Assembly: GCA_006937955.1 (NCBI GenBank)
Contig: SSNP01000384.1
Location: forward strand, 127,829-191,828
Direction of reading: 5' to 3'
From: Pachypanchax playfairii
Lineage: Eukaryota > Chordata > Actinopteri > Cyprinodontiformes > Aplocheilidae
Length of the DNA: 64,000 bases
Shown: one piece after another, positions 42,812 through 53,850 of the stretch
Layout of the letters: each line of letters starts with the position of its first letter
Position numbering within the stretch: the first letter of the stretch is position 1
Translations under genes and position numbers: made by a program
The notes under the pieces: model-generated
Told to the model about the DNA's origin: nothing
The model's database searches: none
What the model saw: only the letters and a program-made list of their open reading frames with translations

Positions 42812-43706
42812 TTATTTTTTTGCTATTAGTAAGAGTATATTCAATATGTCTTTTTGTCCTGGACTTAATTTTGTTATTTGGGTAACTCCCAGCAGAAATA
42901 TATGTGGGTCAAATAGAATATCCACCTGTAAAATCTTCTCTATTTCTGTCTTTATCTTTTTCCAATAATCTTGGATTAAGGGGCAATCCCAGAAAATATG
43001 CGTCAGATCCCCAATTCCCCCACATTTTCTCCAGCAGAACTGCAATGAAGGTGTTTTCAAAAGTGTAGATATGACCAAAGGAGTGTTAAAATATCTGATT
43101 ATCATTTTCCAGTTGAATTCCTTCCACATTTGGCTGGTGAGACCCTTATGACATGTTACACAAAGATTTTCCCAGACTTCATCTTCTATAATAGAATTTA
43201 GTTCTAATTCCCATTTTCTTTTATGTGTTTTGTGTATCGTCTATCATAAGTCTTTTGTAAATATTTGAAACATGTTTTTTATTTGGAAGATTTTTCTCCA
43301 AGATACATATAAAGTACTCTTCAATTGCATTAGGCATTTTACTGATTTTATCTTTTTCTTTGTAGGTTGTGATATAGTGTCTAATTTAGAAGTACTTACG
43401 AAGGTCACTAGATGGGAGGGAGAATTGTTTCTGTAGCTGGGAAAAAGATTTTATATCTGTTTCTTGGAATAATTGGTCAAGTGTGTAAAGACCTTTGTCT
43501 TTCCATCGTCTAAAACCACTGTCCCATATAGAGGGGAGAAAATCTATATTTCCAATTATTGGCATTGCTCTTGAAACCGATAGTGGTCCTCCAAGTTTTT
43601 TCCTAATTGTTGTCCAGACGCTTAAGGTGTGGTTCATCCATTCATTCTTTATATTAATTTTTTTAATTGTTTTTTTGCCAAGAAATGGGAGTATTGCCAA
43701 GGACAC
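42812..43706 (-). pseudogene. LINE-A ORF2 C-terminal region with CCHC knuckle
   Basis: The frame 42,812-43,129 carries FCWRKCGGIGDLTHIFWDCP, the C-x3-C-x7-H-x4-C knuckle at the C-terminus of L1-type ORF2 proteins. It is followed by LLGVTQITKLSPGQ. The frame 43,386-43,706 covers the region before it. Sequence between them (43,130-43,385) is shifted or degraded. Confidence 0.82.
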
Positions 43707-43763
43707 TCCTTTGGCGGCATTTTGTTCAATCTGTACCCACCTAGTTTCCTCGTCTTGTCTGAT

Positions 43764-44229
43764 TCAGGCTACTATAGCCGTCAACTGAGCTGCCCAATAG
43801 TAGTTTCTAATACTGAGCAGGCCTAGACCGCCCTTATCTTTGGGAAGAAGAAGAGTTTTAAGCCTAACTCTGGGTCTTTTGTTTTGCCAGATAAATCTAG
43901 AAATCATTTTATCAAGTAGGGTAAAGGTTTTACCTGGGACTTTCACAGGAAGGGCTTGAAACAAAACTAATAGTCTTGGTAATAGATTCATTCTGATTGT
44001 CTCAATTTTTCCCAACAAAGAAAGCGGAAGGACCTCCCATCTTTTTAAATCACTTTTTAGTTGGTTTATTAGTTTTTTGTAATTTGTATCAAATAACTGG
44101 TTGGGACTGGGTGTAATTATCAATCCCAGATATTTGAATCCTTGTTTAGGCCAATGAAAGGAAACATAACTATTTAGCTCTGTTGGCCAAGTTCCTGAAA
44201 TCATCATTGCTTCTGACTTGCTTTCATTG
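43764..44229 (-). pseudogene. LINE-A ORF2, RT thumb/connection part
   Basis: The frame carries FKYLGLIITPSPNQLF, LPLSLLGKIETIRMN and FIWQNKRPRVRLKTLLLP, a signature of L1-type RT downstream regions. It is interrupted at 44,229 by a MITE directly after the NESKSEAM stretch. Confidence 0.88.
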
Positions 44230-44936
44230 GCTACGTTTACATGCGCCAAATTTCCCCAATCTGATTAAAATCTTGGTCGATCTGAATTCCCAAATCCCTG
44301 TTTACATGGACACTAACTGAAATGATCTGATCATGTCATGAGTACACATGCACCAAGCACTCAATCAGGTTAAATGAGTTTAGCATGCGCACAGCGAGTT
44401 GTCTTTCCGGGGGAAGAAAAAAAAGTAAACAAACTCCGTCCTTTCTGCACGTCTTTCCCGCCCCATCGTGTGCTCGAGCTGACTCACGTTTTCCCCAATA
44501 TGGACCCTCTGCAGGTGATTACCTTTATGCTTGGGTTTTTACTGGTCGCATTAACCAAGCTAGCGGCTGAATACATATTACTACTGCTCCTCCACCACAG
44601 GAGAGGAGAGCAGGATGACAGGATGACTGCACCAGCAGACCACTTCTGTTTACCTCCCGCTATGTTTCCTACTTGAGTCTGCGAAAGTGGAAAGACGTCA
44701 CGCTGAAGTTGTACGCATGCGCAAAGGGCTCTTTTCACCCTTTCTTTCCGAATGGGTGTATACATGCACGTCTATCCGAATGGAGATCGGACAAAACCAC
44801 CCCTCTCGATCGGAAGTAAATTTCTTTCGGATCAGGCTGCATCGGATCAAAACATTCGGGTTGACATGTTTACATGACGTCTTTTTTATCCGATTGGGCG
44901 TTTATTCCGATTAAATGTGCCCATGTAAACGTAGCT
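44230..44936. mobile_element. MITE with GCTACGTTTACATG inverted ends, inserted in LINE-A
   Basis: The left end GGCTACGTTTACATG and reversed right end AGCTACGTTTACATG differ by one base. A 4-bp ATTG flanks both sides (44,226-44,229; 44,937-44,940). Removing it rejoins the LINE-A reading frame (GFKVN to NESKS). It is 707 bp with no coding capacity and carries repeated internal CGGAT/ATCCGA motifs. Confidence 0.85.
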
Positions 44937-44940
44937 ATTG

Positions 44941-46043
44941 ACTTTGAATCCTGATATGGAGCCATATTTAGCCAGACATTGCATGAGCGCAGGTATGGAG
45001 AGCAAGGGGTTGGATATAAAGAGCAGAATGTCATCCGCAAATAATGCCACCTTGTGAATTGAGTCATTATCATCTTTTAATCCTTGAATTTGGGTGTCTT
45101 GACGAATGCTTTCTGCTAGACTTTCTATACCAATAGCAAAGAGCACTGGTGACAAAGAATCCCCTTGTTTTACTCCTCTCTCTATTTTAAAAAACTCTGA
45201 GCAGAGTCCATTCACTCTAACTTTTGACTTGGAATCCCTATAAAACATATGAATCCAGATAACAAATTCTTCTCTAAATCCCATTTTTAATAATACCTGT
45301 TCCAGAAATAGCCAGTCTACTCGATCGAATGCTTTCTCTGCATCTACACTGAGAAGCATTCCTGGTTGTTTGCTTTTTGCCGCTATTGACTGCAGGTTTA
45401 AAACCCTCCTTATGTTATTTGTTGCGTGGCGACCTCTAATGAACCCTGTTTGATCTGGATTAATCAATTTCTTTGTGTAGGCTAGAATTCTGTTTGCTAA
45501 GATGGAAGTCAGTATCTTGTAGTCTACACAAAGGAGACTTATTGGTCTGTAACTTTTACACTGAAGTGGATTTTTTCCCTCTTTATGTATGACAGTAATA
45601 ATCGCTTCTGACCATGATCCTGGAAATTGTTTTTCTGATAGTACATAATTATATAATTTGTGCAATTTGGGGACTAATTGGTTGGCAAAGATGCGATAGT
45701 ATTCCCCTGGAAAACCATCAACCCCTGGGGATTTATTGTTTTTCAATTTTTTAATCTCTTCTCTGATTTCTTCTTCTGTTACAGGTTGTATTATTGCGTT
45801 TGCTTCCTGCTCAGATAATTTTGTTATGTTCAATGGTTTCAAAAATTCTTCTATATTCGTTTTTTGTGATATATTCTCTTGGCCTTTGTATAATTGTCTA
45901 TAATATGTTGCAAATGCTTCCGAGATTTCTTTAGGTTGTGTTTTTATCTGGTTAGAATCTGGGTGTCGGATTTTGGTTACTATGTGACTAGATTGAGCTT
46001 TACGCAGTTGATAGGCCAACAGTCTGCTTGCTTTATTACCCAT
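44941..46043 (-). pseudogene. LINE-A ORF2, reverse transcriptase core
   Basis: A long open frame with IKKLKNNKSPGVDGFPGEYY, YRPISLLCVDYKILTSILAN, PDQTGFIRGRHATNNIRRV, LSVDAEKAFDRVDWLFLEQV, RGVKQGDSLSPVLFAIGIES and HKVALFADDILLFIS (catalytic ADD). These are L1-clade RT blocks. The frame would join 43,764-44,229 without the MITE. The upstream join to 46,105-46,720 is a shift near 46,050-46,110. Confidence 0.92.
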
Positions 46044-46104
46044 TTCATAAAACTTTCTGTTTGTAAATCTGAGGGCTCCTTCCGCCTTATACGCTAGTAG
46101 TTCA

Positions 46105-46720
46105 TCAAGTTGTTTCCTCTTGCAATTTATTTAAAGTTTCATCATTTAAATTTTTTTTGTGTTCTCCCTCCAATCTTTTGATTTCCTGCTCTAATACAGT
46201 TTGTCTTGCATTTCTTTGTTTCTTTAATTTGGACCCAACTGAGATGATTTTACCTCTAATTGTAGCCTTGCCAGCTTCCCATAACAATATAGGGGAGACA
46301 TTTCCATCTTCATTTATATAGAAATATTCAGTAATTGCACTTTCTATTTCTTGTTTAGTATTAGGATCTGCTAGAAGGGAGACATTAAGCCTCCAGTGTT
46401 TAAAGTATGTCTCCATTCCTAAGTTGATTTCCATGATAACAGGGCTGTGGTCTGAAATAGTGATTGGACCAATTTTGCACTCTTTCACCCTATGTAAATC
46501 TTTTTTAGGCAGACAGATCAAATCAATCCTTGTGTAGCTTCCATGCACTTGAGATCTAAAAGTAAAATCCTTGTCATTTGGGTGCAGAGATCGCCAAATA
46601 TCTACCAAACCCATTTCCTTCATCATGTTTATCATGGCTCTGGCCATTTTCGACAGGGGTCGGGCACTCGCCGGTACTCTGTCGAGTCTATTGTTCAATA
46701 TACAATTAAAATCTCCTCCT
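46105..46720 (-). pseudogene. LINE-A ORF2, endonuclease C-terminal half and linker
   Basis: The frame starts within IGGDFNCILNNRLDRVPA (GDFN catalytic block), continues with SYTRIDLICLPKK and ITISDHSPVIMEINLG (SDH block), then a coiled region to RT. The methionine upstream (46,743) is in inserted L1 sequence, so it is not a true start. The true upstream part is at 58,551-58,960. Confidence 0.9.
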
Positions 46721-46723
46721 ATC
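46711..46723. repeat. Target-site duplication of the L1 insertion, left copy
   Basis: ATCTCCTCCTATC here is repeated exactly at 58,538-58,550. It may extend to 16 bp, but the extra A bases cannot be told from the poly-A tail. Confidence 0.9.
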
Positions 46724-46856
46724 GACTTCCGGTTCCGGTCCAAGGGCGATGGCAGCTTAGAAACTGAGCTTCTCCAAATACTTGATTAAATCGATCCCGT
46801 TACACCTCAAAAACATAAACTTGTAAGCATTAGTTAGCCTACACAGCGGGATATTG

Positions 46857-47846
46857 ATGGAAACGAGAGAGAAGAGTAAAAGGCTTGCGATGGAAATGAC
46901 AGACACCGAAGACGAGACACGAGGCTCGGATAGCTATGCTAATGCAAAAGATGGCGGCGCTAAGCCAAAAAGTAACGAAAAGCCGAAGGTGAATATGGAG
47001 CTGATTCTACAAGAAATCAAAGAATTCCGACATGAGAACAATCAAAAGCTAAATGGGATCAAAGACGAACTAAACAAAACAAACCAGCGAATCGGAGAAG
47101 CCGAGGCACGGATAGCCGCGGCGGAAGCTAAGCTCGAGACAATGGAGGTGATTGTGCGAGATGTGCTAAAAACTCGAAAGCAGCAGGAAGAAAAGCTGAT
47201 CGACCAAGAAGCAAGAGCAAGGCGCCAGAACATTAGGATTCATAACGTGCCAGAGGGCGAAGAAGGAAACTCAATGGAGACCTACGTTGATAAGCTTCTG
47301 AGAGAGGCGCTGGGGATTCCGGACGCCACTGAACTTAACATAGAGAGGGCGCATCGGGCGACGGTGCCAAAGCCTGCAGCTAAGGCTAGACCGAGATCGA
47401 TAGTAGTCAAGTTTTTGCAATTCCGAACAAAGGAGGACATTCTGAGAAAAGCTTGGGAAAAGAGGGAGATCCGTGTCAAGAACCAAAGGATCTACTTTGA
47501 TCATGACTATCCACTCGCCATCTTAAACGACCGAAAGGATTATAACGAAGCTAAACGGGTGCTACGGGAAAAAAAGATCAGATTCCAAACTCCATACCCA
47601 GCGAGGCTTCGTGTCTTTTATGAGGAAGGAATTAGGCTCTACCAAACGGCGAGTGAGGCTACGAAGGACATGAGTGAGCGAGGCTTCGCAGTGAAGGTGG
47701 TGCACCCCCCGCGGGATCCGGCAGAACTACTGGACGAGGATACCTGGCACGTCGCGGGAGGGACAACATCAGAGACTGAAAGAGCCACTTCCAGACGTGC
47801 TGCCATCAGAGCAAAACTCCAGGCTTTCAGAAGAAACTCTTCGTAA
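46857..47846 (+). CDS. L1 ORF1 protein (RNA-binding, trimerising), intact
   Basis: 329 codons from ATG to stop. Residues about 45-115 form a coiled coil (heptad-rich EIKEFRHENNQKLNGIKDEL; ARIAAAEAKLETMEV). Then RRQNIRIHNVPEGEEG opens the RRM-like domain, followed by ELNIERAHRA and RPRSIVVKFLQFRTKEDILR, the conserved core of L1 ORF1p, and a C-terminal domain (YPARLRVFYEEGIRLYQTA). The protein coats L1 RNA as trimers and acts as a chaperone (family knowledge). The longer frame that begins three bases upstream uses a non-ATG codon, so I take ATG at 46,857. No break is seen. Confidence 0.93.
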   Translation: METREKSKRLAMEMTDTEDETRGSDSYANAKDGGAKPKSNEKPKVNMELILQEIKEFRHENNQKLNGIKDELNKTNQRIGEAEARIAAAEAKLETMEVIVRDVLKTRKQQEEKLIDQEARARRQNIRIHNVPEGEEGNSMETYVDKLLREALGIPDATELNIERAHRATVPKPAAKARPRSIVVKFLQFRTKEDILRKAWEKREIRVKNQRIYFDHDYPLAILNDRKDYNEAKRVLREKKIRFQTPYPARLRVFYEEGIRLYQTASEATKDMSERGFAVKVVHPPRDPAELLDEDTWHVAGGTTSETERATSRRAAIRAKLQAFRRNSS

Positions 47847-48198
47847 CAAGAACAAGAGCAAACGGTGAAAAAATTTACACCTCTCTTTCCCTGTTTTATA
47901 TGAGGCTAAAATAAGTTTGGAGGACTAAGACATACAACTGGTTTTAAGTATATGTGTACTTTGAGCTGCCATGGGGGGCCCCATCTTTTACCTCAGTCTA
48001 AAGAGGCTCTCCCCCCAAAATTTGACCAAAACAATAGTGGTCAGGTAAAGGTTTTTCTTTTTACCTTTGCTATGGAACCCAAGGGGCAATACTCTGTTCT
48101 ATGTTCTACTTGTGATGTTTTGTTGCAGTTCTTGCTTTTAGGTTCAATCAGAGAGGTTTGTAGCACAAAACGAATGCAGAGGTTGTTTTGCACGTAAT
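47847..48198 (+). other. L1 inter-ORF region
   Basis: The 352 bp between ORF1 and ORF2 hold no supported gene. An 81-codon frame here (47,952-48,197) overlaps nothing known and is not called. Confidence 0.6.
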
Positions 48199-48868
48199 AT
48201 GAACACAGAAAAAATACGGGTAGTTTCTTTTAATGTAAACGGTATATTAAACCAAATAAAGAGATCCAAGATTCTAACCAAAATGAGAAGGGAGAAAGCG
48301 GATATTGTTTATCTACAAGAGACACATCTCAACAATGCAGAGCACCAGAAACTAGCCAGGTTGGGATTTACTAAAGTGTACTTCTCATCCTATAGAGGCA
48401 AACATAGGAGAGGAGTTGCCATATTGGTCTCTAATAAAATAAATCTTGACAAGACTTATGAATATAAAGATAAGGAAGGGAGATTCGTATTGATAAAAGG
48501 AACAATTGAAGGACAAGTTTTTACCCTATTCAATGTGTATGCACCACCTGGGAGTAATATCTCCTTTTATAAAAACATTATAGATTTGATTATTAACCAT
48601 TCTGAGGGAACCCTCATCTGTGGTGGTGACTTTAACACTCATTTGCAGCCTAAATTAGATGTCTCAAGTCACCCGACTGTCAATAAGGGAGCAAATACCA
48701 AATTTTACTCACTACTGAAGAACATGGGCATAATAGATATTTGGAGGGAAATGTTCCCAACTGCCAAACAATACACTCACTATTCCAAACCACACTCTGT
48801 ATATACAAGGATAGATTATTTTTTTGTTTTTAGTAAAGATAGATCCAGGATTTCAGATTCAGAAATTG
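48199..48868 (+). CDS. L1 ORF2, endonuclease domain (cut off at the single N)
   Basis: It begins MNTEKIRVVSFNVNGILNQI, the APE endonuclease start, and shows DIVYLQETHL (E block), TLFNVYAPPGS, LICGGDFNTHL (GDFN) and YTRIDYFFVF. The frame is open to the N at 48,869 and then reads into an unrelated Tc1, so the apparent 246-codon ORF is chimeric beyond residue 223. It nicks target DNA for reverse transcription. The same region, with six substitutions in 489 bp, recurs at 49,910-50,398. Confidence 0.9.
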
Positions 48869-48869
48869 N
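48869..48869. other. Single N: assembly junction
   Basis: One isolated N lies between L1 ORF2 sequence and the interior of a Tc1 transposon. Sequence to the left (48,379-48,867) is repeated at 49,910-50,398, right after that Tc1. Confidence 0.95.
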
Positions 48870-49909
48870 GTGGGGTCAAAATGATCACAAGAACGGTGAG
48901 CAAAAATCCCAGAACCACACGGAGGGACCTAGTGAATGACCTGCAGAGAGCTGGGACCAAAGTAACAAAGGCTACCATCAGTAACACACTACGCCGCCAG
49001 GGACTCAAATCCTGCAGTGCCAGACGTGTCCCCCTGCTGAAGCCAGGACACGTCCAGGCCCGTCTGCGGTTTGCTAGAGAGCATTTGGATGATCCAGAAG
49101 AGGATTGGGAGAACATCATATGGTCAGATGAAACCAAAATAGAACTTTTTGGTAGAAACTCAACTTGTCGTGTTTGGAGGGGAAAGAATGCTGAGTTGGA
49201 TCCAAAGAACACCATACCTACTGTAAAGCATGGGGGTGGAAACATCATGCTTTGGGGCTGTTTTTCTGCAAGGGGACCAGGACGACTGATCCGTGTAAAG
49301 GAAAGAATGAATGGGGCCATGTATCGTAAGATTTTGAGTGAAAACCTCCTTCCATCAGCAAGGGCATTGAAAATGAGACGTGGCTGGGTCTTTCAGCATG
49401 ACAATGATCCCAAACACACCGCCCGGGCAACGAAGGAGTGGCTTCGTAAGAAGCATTTCAAGGTCCTGGAGTGGCCTAGCCAGTCTCCAGATCTCAACCC
49501 CATAGAAAATCTCTGGAGGGAGTTGAAAGTCCGTGTTGCCCAGCGTCAGCCCCAAAACATCACTGCTCTAGAGGAGATCTGCATGGAGGAATGGGCCAAA
49601 ATACCAGCAACAGTGTGTGAAAACCTTGTGAAGACTTACAGAAAACGTTTGACCTCTGTCATTGCCAACAAAGGCTATATAACAAAGTATTGAGATTAAC
49701 TTTTGTTATTGACCAAATACTTATTTTCCACCATAATTTGCAAATAAATTCTTTAAAAATCAGACAATGTGATTTTCTGGATTTTTTTTCCTCATTTTGT
49801 CTCTCATAGTTGAGGTATACCTATGATGAAAATTACAGGCCTCTCTGATCTTTTTAAGTGGGAGAACTTACACAATTGGTGGCTGACTAAATACTTCTTT
49901 GCCCCACTG
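48870..49909 (+). mobile_element. Tc1/mariner transposon, 5' part missing at the N
   Basis: It is the same family as 35,441-37,042. The right inverted repeat (to GCCCCACTG at 49,909) is complete and followed by TA. About 560 bp of the left end is absent, lost at the N. It is inserted in the L1 copy at the TA corresponding to 48,379-48,380. Confidence 0.92.
48876..49693 (+). CDS. Tc1 transposase, N-terminus missing at the N
   Basis: It covers residues from GVKMITRTVSKNPRTTRRD to the stop. The catalytic blocks (NIIWSDETKIELFG; VFQHDNDPKHTA; PDLNPIENLWRELK) are all present and the protein is identical to that of 35,657-36,679 over the shared part. About 67-70 N-terminal residues are missing because of the assembly junction, not because of a mutation in the element. 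Confidence 0.92.
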
Positions 49910-49911
49910 TA

Positions 49912-52900
49912 CTTCTCATCCTATAGAGGCAAACATAGGAGAGGAGTTGCCATATTGGTCTCTAATAAAATAAATCTTGACAAGACTTATGAATATAAAG
50001 ATAAGGAAGGGAGATTCGTATTGATAAAAAGAACAATTGAAGGACAAGTTTTTACCCTATTTAATGTGTATGCACCACCTGGGAGTAATATCTCCTTTTA
50101 TTAAAACATTATACATTTGATTATTAACCATTCTGAGGGAACCCTCATCTGTGGTGGTGACTTTAACACTCATTTGCAGCTTAAATTAGATGTCTCAAGT
50201 CACCCGACTGTCAATAAGGGAGCAAATACCAAATTTTACTCACTACTGAAGAACATGGGCATAATAGATATTTGGAGGGAAATGTTCCCAACTGCCAGAC
50301 AATACACTCACTATTCCAAACCACACTCTGTATATACAAGGATAGATTATTTTTTTGTTTTTAGTAAAGATAGATCCAGGATTTCAGATTCAGAAATTGG
50401 TACAATAGACTTAAGTGATCATGCACCTGTCTATATAACAGTAGATTTAGAAGAAAACAGAAAAAACACAATGTGGCGATTTAACTCAAGTATGCTTAAT
50501 GACCCCCTCTTCAAAAAGAAAATGATAAGAGACATTCAAAGATATTTGGATGAAAACGATAATGGTGAAGTCGCCCCACCTATTTTATGGGATGCAGCCA
50601 AAGCTGTATTAAGAGGAAAGATAATTGCATTTGCATCTATTAAAAAGAAACAGAGACTAAAGACGTTGCAAGATTTGCAAGAAAGATTAAAGCTCTTGGA
50701 GAATAAACACGCTCATAATAAAAAGCCTCAATTACTAATGGACATAAAAAGACTTAGAAATGAAATTAACGAAATTACCTCGCTAGAAATAGAAAAAAAG
50801 ATGCTTTACACTAAACAACGTCAATATGACAGTGGGTCTAAATTTGCAAGATTACTGGCATGGAAACTAAAAAACCAACAGGCTGAAAAGACAATCTATA
50901 AAATACGAAACCACCTAAAAAACAAAGTAGAAACTAAACAGGGAAAAATACAGTCGGTCTTTCTATCATTTTATAAAAAACTTTACTCCAAAATCCCTGG
51001 GGATAAAGAAAAGGAGATAAATTCTTTTTTAGATACTCTTAACCTCCCAGCTATGACTGAAGAACAGAATAACAAACTTGGAGCCGAAATTACACTAATG
51101 GAAGTACAAAATGCCATTAAAAAATTAAAAACCCATAAATCACCGGGGATTGATGGGTTTACCTCTGAATGGTATAAAACCTTTAAAGACCAACTTTCCT
51201 CACTCCTCCTCTCAACTTTTAATAGGACCCTCAAAAATGCACAGATTCCCCCTAGCTGGAAGGAGGCAATTATAACTTTGATACCGAAGGAAGGAAAGGA
51301 TAGAATTGAATGTAGCTCATATAGGCCTATCTCCATGCTTAATGTGGACTACCGTATTTACACCTCCATAATGTCCAGAAGGATGGAGAATATACTCCCA
51401 GACCTAATTAGAAATGACCAAACTGGATTCATTCATAAACGACATACACATGACAATATCAGACGGACACTACATATCATGGACTACATACAGCGACATA
51501 ATGAAAAAGCAATGATTATTAGTTTAGACGCCGAAAAGGCATTTGATTCTGTTGGCTGGCAATATTTATACAAAGTACTGCATAAATTTCATTTCAGCAA
51601 TTTAATAATTGATAATATCAAAGCCATTTATAATAATCCAATTGCTAGAATAAAAATTAATGGTTATATGACTGAACCGTTGGTACTTGAGAGGGGACTT
51701 CGACAAGGTTGCGCCTGGTCCCCTCTTCTTTTTGCTTTATTCCTAGAACCAATGGCCCAATATATAAGGCAGAATAACAAAATTAGTGGCATTACAATTG
51801 ATAAATTGGAACATAAAATAGCAAGCTATGCAGATGATGTACTTTTATACTTGACCAAGCCACAGATCTCGCTGCCTGAAGTCATGACATTTCTTAGTGA
51901 TGTGGGCCCCTTAACAGGATACAAATTAAACATAGAAAAGACAGAAATAATGTACTATGGTCACCCTCCTGAACAGCTCAAAAATTCATACCCGTTTAAA
52001 TGGAAGACAGAGTCATTTAAATATCTGGGGATCATTCTACATAAAGACTTGTCAAAACTTTTAGAGAAAGATTACAACTCCCTCTATAATAATCTTAAAA
52101 AGGATCTTGAACGGTGGAACCTCATACCCTTTCTCAGTCTAAGTGCCAGGATTGAAACTATAAAAATGAATATACTACCTAGATATTTGTATTTATTTCA
52201 AGACCTCCCACTTATTATCCCAAGGCAATACTTTGTTGAATGGGACAAAACCATCTCAAGATTTATATGGCAAGGACGAAAACCACGTATTCGATTAAAA
52301 ACCCTGCAGTTGTCAAAGGAATGTGGAGGCTGGGGCTCACCATCCCTTAAAAACTACTTCCTATCTGCACAAATGAAATTCCTGCTTTACTGGTGTGATC
52401 CACTGTATAAAGCTCAATGGAAGGATATTGAATGCAGTGTGACAGCAGATATTCCCATACAGGCTTTACTGGCAGACAATAAGCAACTAGAAACTATTAA
52501 CAAAATAGAAAATCCCTGGGTAAAATCGACACACACTCTTTGGAAAGAACTAATAAAAGTCCATAAAATGGAAAAGACCATCAAAATCTTGGGGTGGTGT
52601 GCGTATGATTTAGATTTTACCCTAAATAGTACGGATTCAAGATTTAAATTCTGGATCACGAAAGGCATAACAAATTATTATCAGATAATACAAGAGAACC
52701 AAATGAAAAGTTTCCAGACCTTAGAAGAAAACTTTAAATTGGAGAAGCAAGATTTTTACCGATATTTACAGTTAAGACATTATTTTAACCATGAAATTAA
52801 ACAAAGTGATGGAAATGAGTATAGCCCCCTAATCCAACTTTTCATCAAGGGATATAAATCTGAACTTACTAAGGGCATAATCTCACAATTATATAAAAGT

Positions 52901-53497
52901 ATTTGCAATCTGAATAGTAGCTCAACAAAATACATTAAAGGTAAATGGGAGCGAGAGGGAGCTTTAGTCATAACAGATGACGAATGGGAGCAGATTTGTA
53001 CCTCTCAGTGGAGGAGTACAAGGTCTCATACTTGGAGGGAATACTGTTGGAAAAGTATGTCGCGTTACTTTATACCTCCATCTCAAAGTGTGCATTATTC
53101 AGGTGGCACTGCTGAGTGCTGGAGAAAATGTGGCTGCCAGAACGCTGACCATTATCATGTCTTCTGGGATTGTCCAAAGGTTCTGAATTACTGGAAAGAG
53201 GTCAACAAAGTGCTGCAACTCATTTTCAACACTCCGATTCCTCTTGATTTTAAAATGATGTATTTAGGATATAAACCACCACAACTTAAAGGAATAGATG
53301 GATATCTGTGGAATGTTCTTTTAGCATCAGGGAAGAAAGTGATAACAAAAAAATGGATGGTACAGCATGGACCAACTGTTGAGGAGTGGAATGAGGTGAC
53401 CGTGGCCATTTACAAGATGGAAAAAATTACTTTTTCGGTGAATCTGCAGATGGACATTTTTGCTAAATACTGGGGAAAGTGGAAGAAATATGCCTGA
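49912..53497 (+). pseudogene. L1 ORF2 with RT and C-terminal knuckle, one stop
   Basis: One stop (TAA at 50,102-50,104, where the other copy reads TAT AAA) separates the first part from a 1126-codon open frame (50,117-53,497; true codon start is internal). RT blocks: LKTHKSPGIDGFTSEWYKTF, YRPISMLNVDYRIYTSIM, ISLDAEKAFDSVGWQYLYKV, RGLRQGCAWSPLLFALFLEP and IASYADDVLLYL (catalytic ADD). The C-terminus has CWRKCGCQNADHYHVFWDC, the L1 knuckle. Full ORF2 would be about 1255 codons, normal for this clade. Apart from the single stop it looks young. Confidence 0.92.
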
Positions 53498-53850
53498 AAT
53501 TCTATTCATAATTTCATTTTAAGTGAATAAGGAACTACTTAACAAATGAAAACATCCTGTGTTTTATTGCAGAACCTTTTGTAACACCCTTGTGAACTAC
53601 AATACTGCTACATGTTAATGTTTTCTCTCTGTCTGTTCTGTTTATTTTATTGTATTTTATTTTACTTTTTCTTTATACCATTATAAGAAAATTATACTAC
53701 ATGTAAAAAAGGAGAAGAAAAGACAATGATGGACAGTTGATCTCTAGCTTCTTAACCTTCTCCTCTGGTTTGTATTGTGGCTAAAAAGTGTTGGAGTCTG
53801 TTTCTACAAATGGAAAAAGATAAATAAAAATAAAGTTCTAAAAAAAAAAA
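53498..53850 (+). other. L1 3' UTR and poly-A
   Basis: It holds ATTTTATTGTATTTTATTTTAC and an AATAAAAATAAAG poly-A signal followed by A11. The 57,949-58,537 copy has the same UTR with four substitutions. Confidence 0.8.

Larger units (their letters stand above)
42415..46723 (-). mobile_element. LINE-A, L1/Tx1-type, 3' part (continues at 58,551)
   Basis: It is the minus-strand part of one L1-type LINE whose endonuclease start lies at 58,551-58,975, beyond the inserted L1 element. The 3' end is an A-rich tail at about 42,420-42,540. A MITE (44,230-44,936) splits its RT. Frameshifts and stops occur throughout. No ORF1 was found for it. Confidence 0.85.
46724..48868 (+). mobile_element. L1/Tx1-type LINE, 5' part of a full-length insertion
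   Basis: It starts GACTTCCGGTTCCGG immediately after the duplication, then a short 5' UTR, ORF1 and the first 223 codons of ORF2. It stops at a single N (48,869). The matching 3' end with poly-A and the second duplication copy is at 57,949-58,537. Confidence 0.9.
49910..53850 (+). mobile_element. Second L1/Tx1-type copy of the same family, 3' part
   Basis: It resumes at the TA after the Tc1 and runs to the poly-A at 53,840-53,850. It is about 99% identical to the flanking L1 copy in the two overlapping parts. Its 3' flank (53,851 onward) is another LINE, not the LINE-A sequence that should follow the inserted L1. Confidence 0.88.

Noticed and set aside
44374..44676. 100-codon frame with a hydrophobic stretch (FMLGFLLVALTKLAAEYILL)
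   Set aside because: It lies wholly inside a MITE with matching ends and a target duplication. No family is recognised and the hydrophobic part is probably chance.
48824..49693. 289-codon frame fusing L1 residues to a Tc1 transposase
   Set aside because: The fusion point is the single N at 48,869; same reason.
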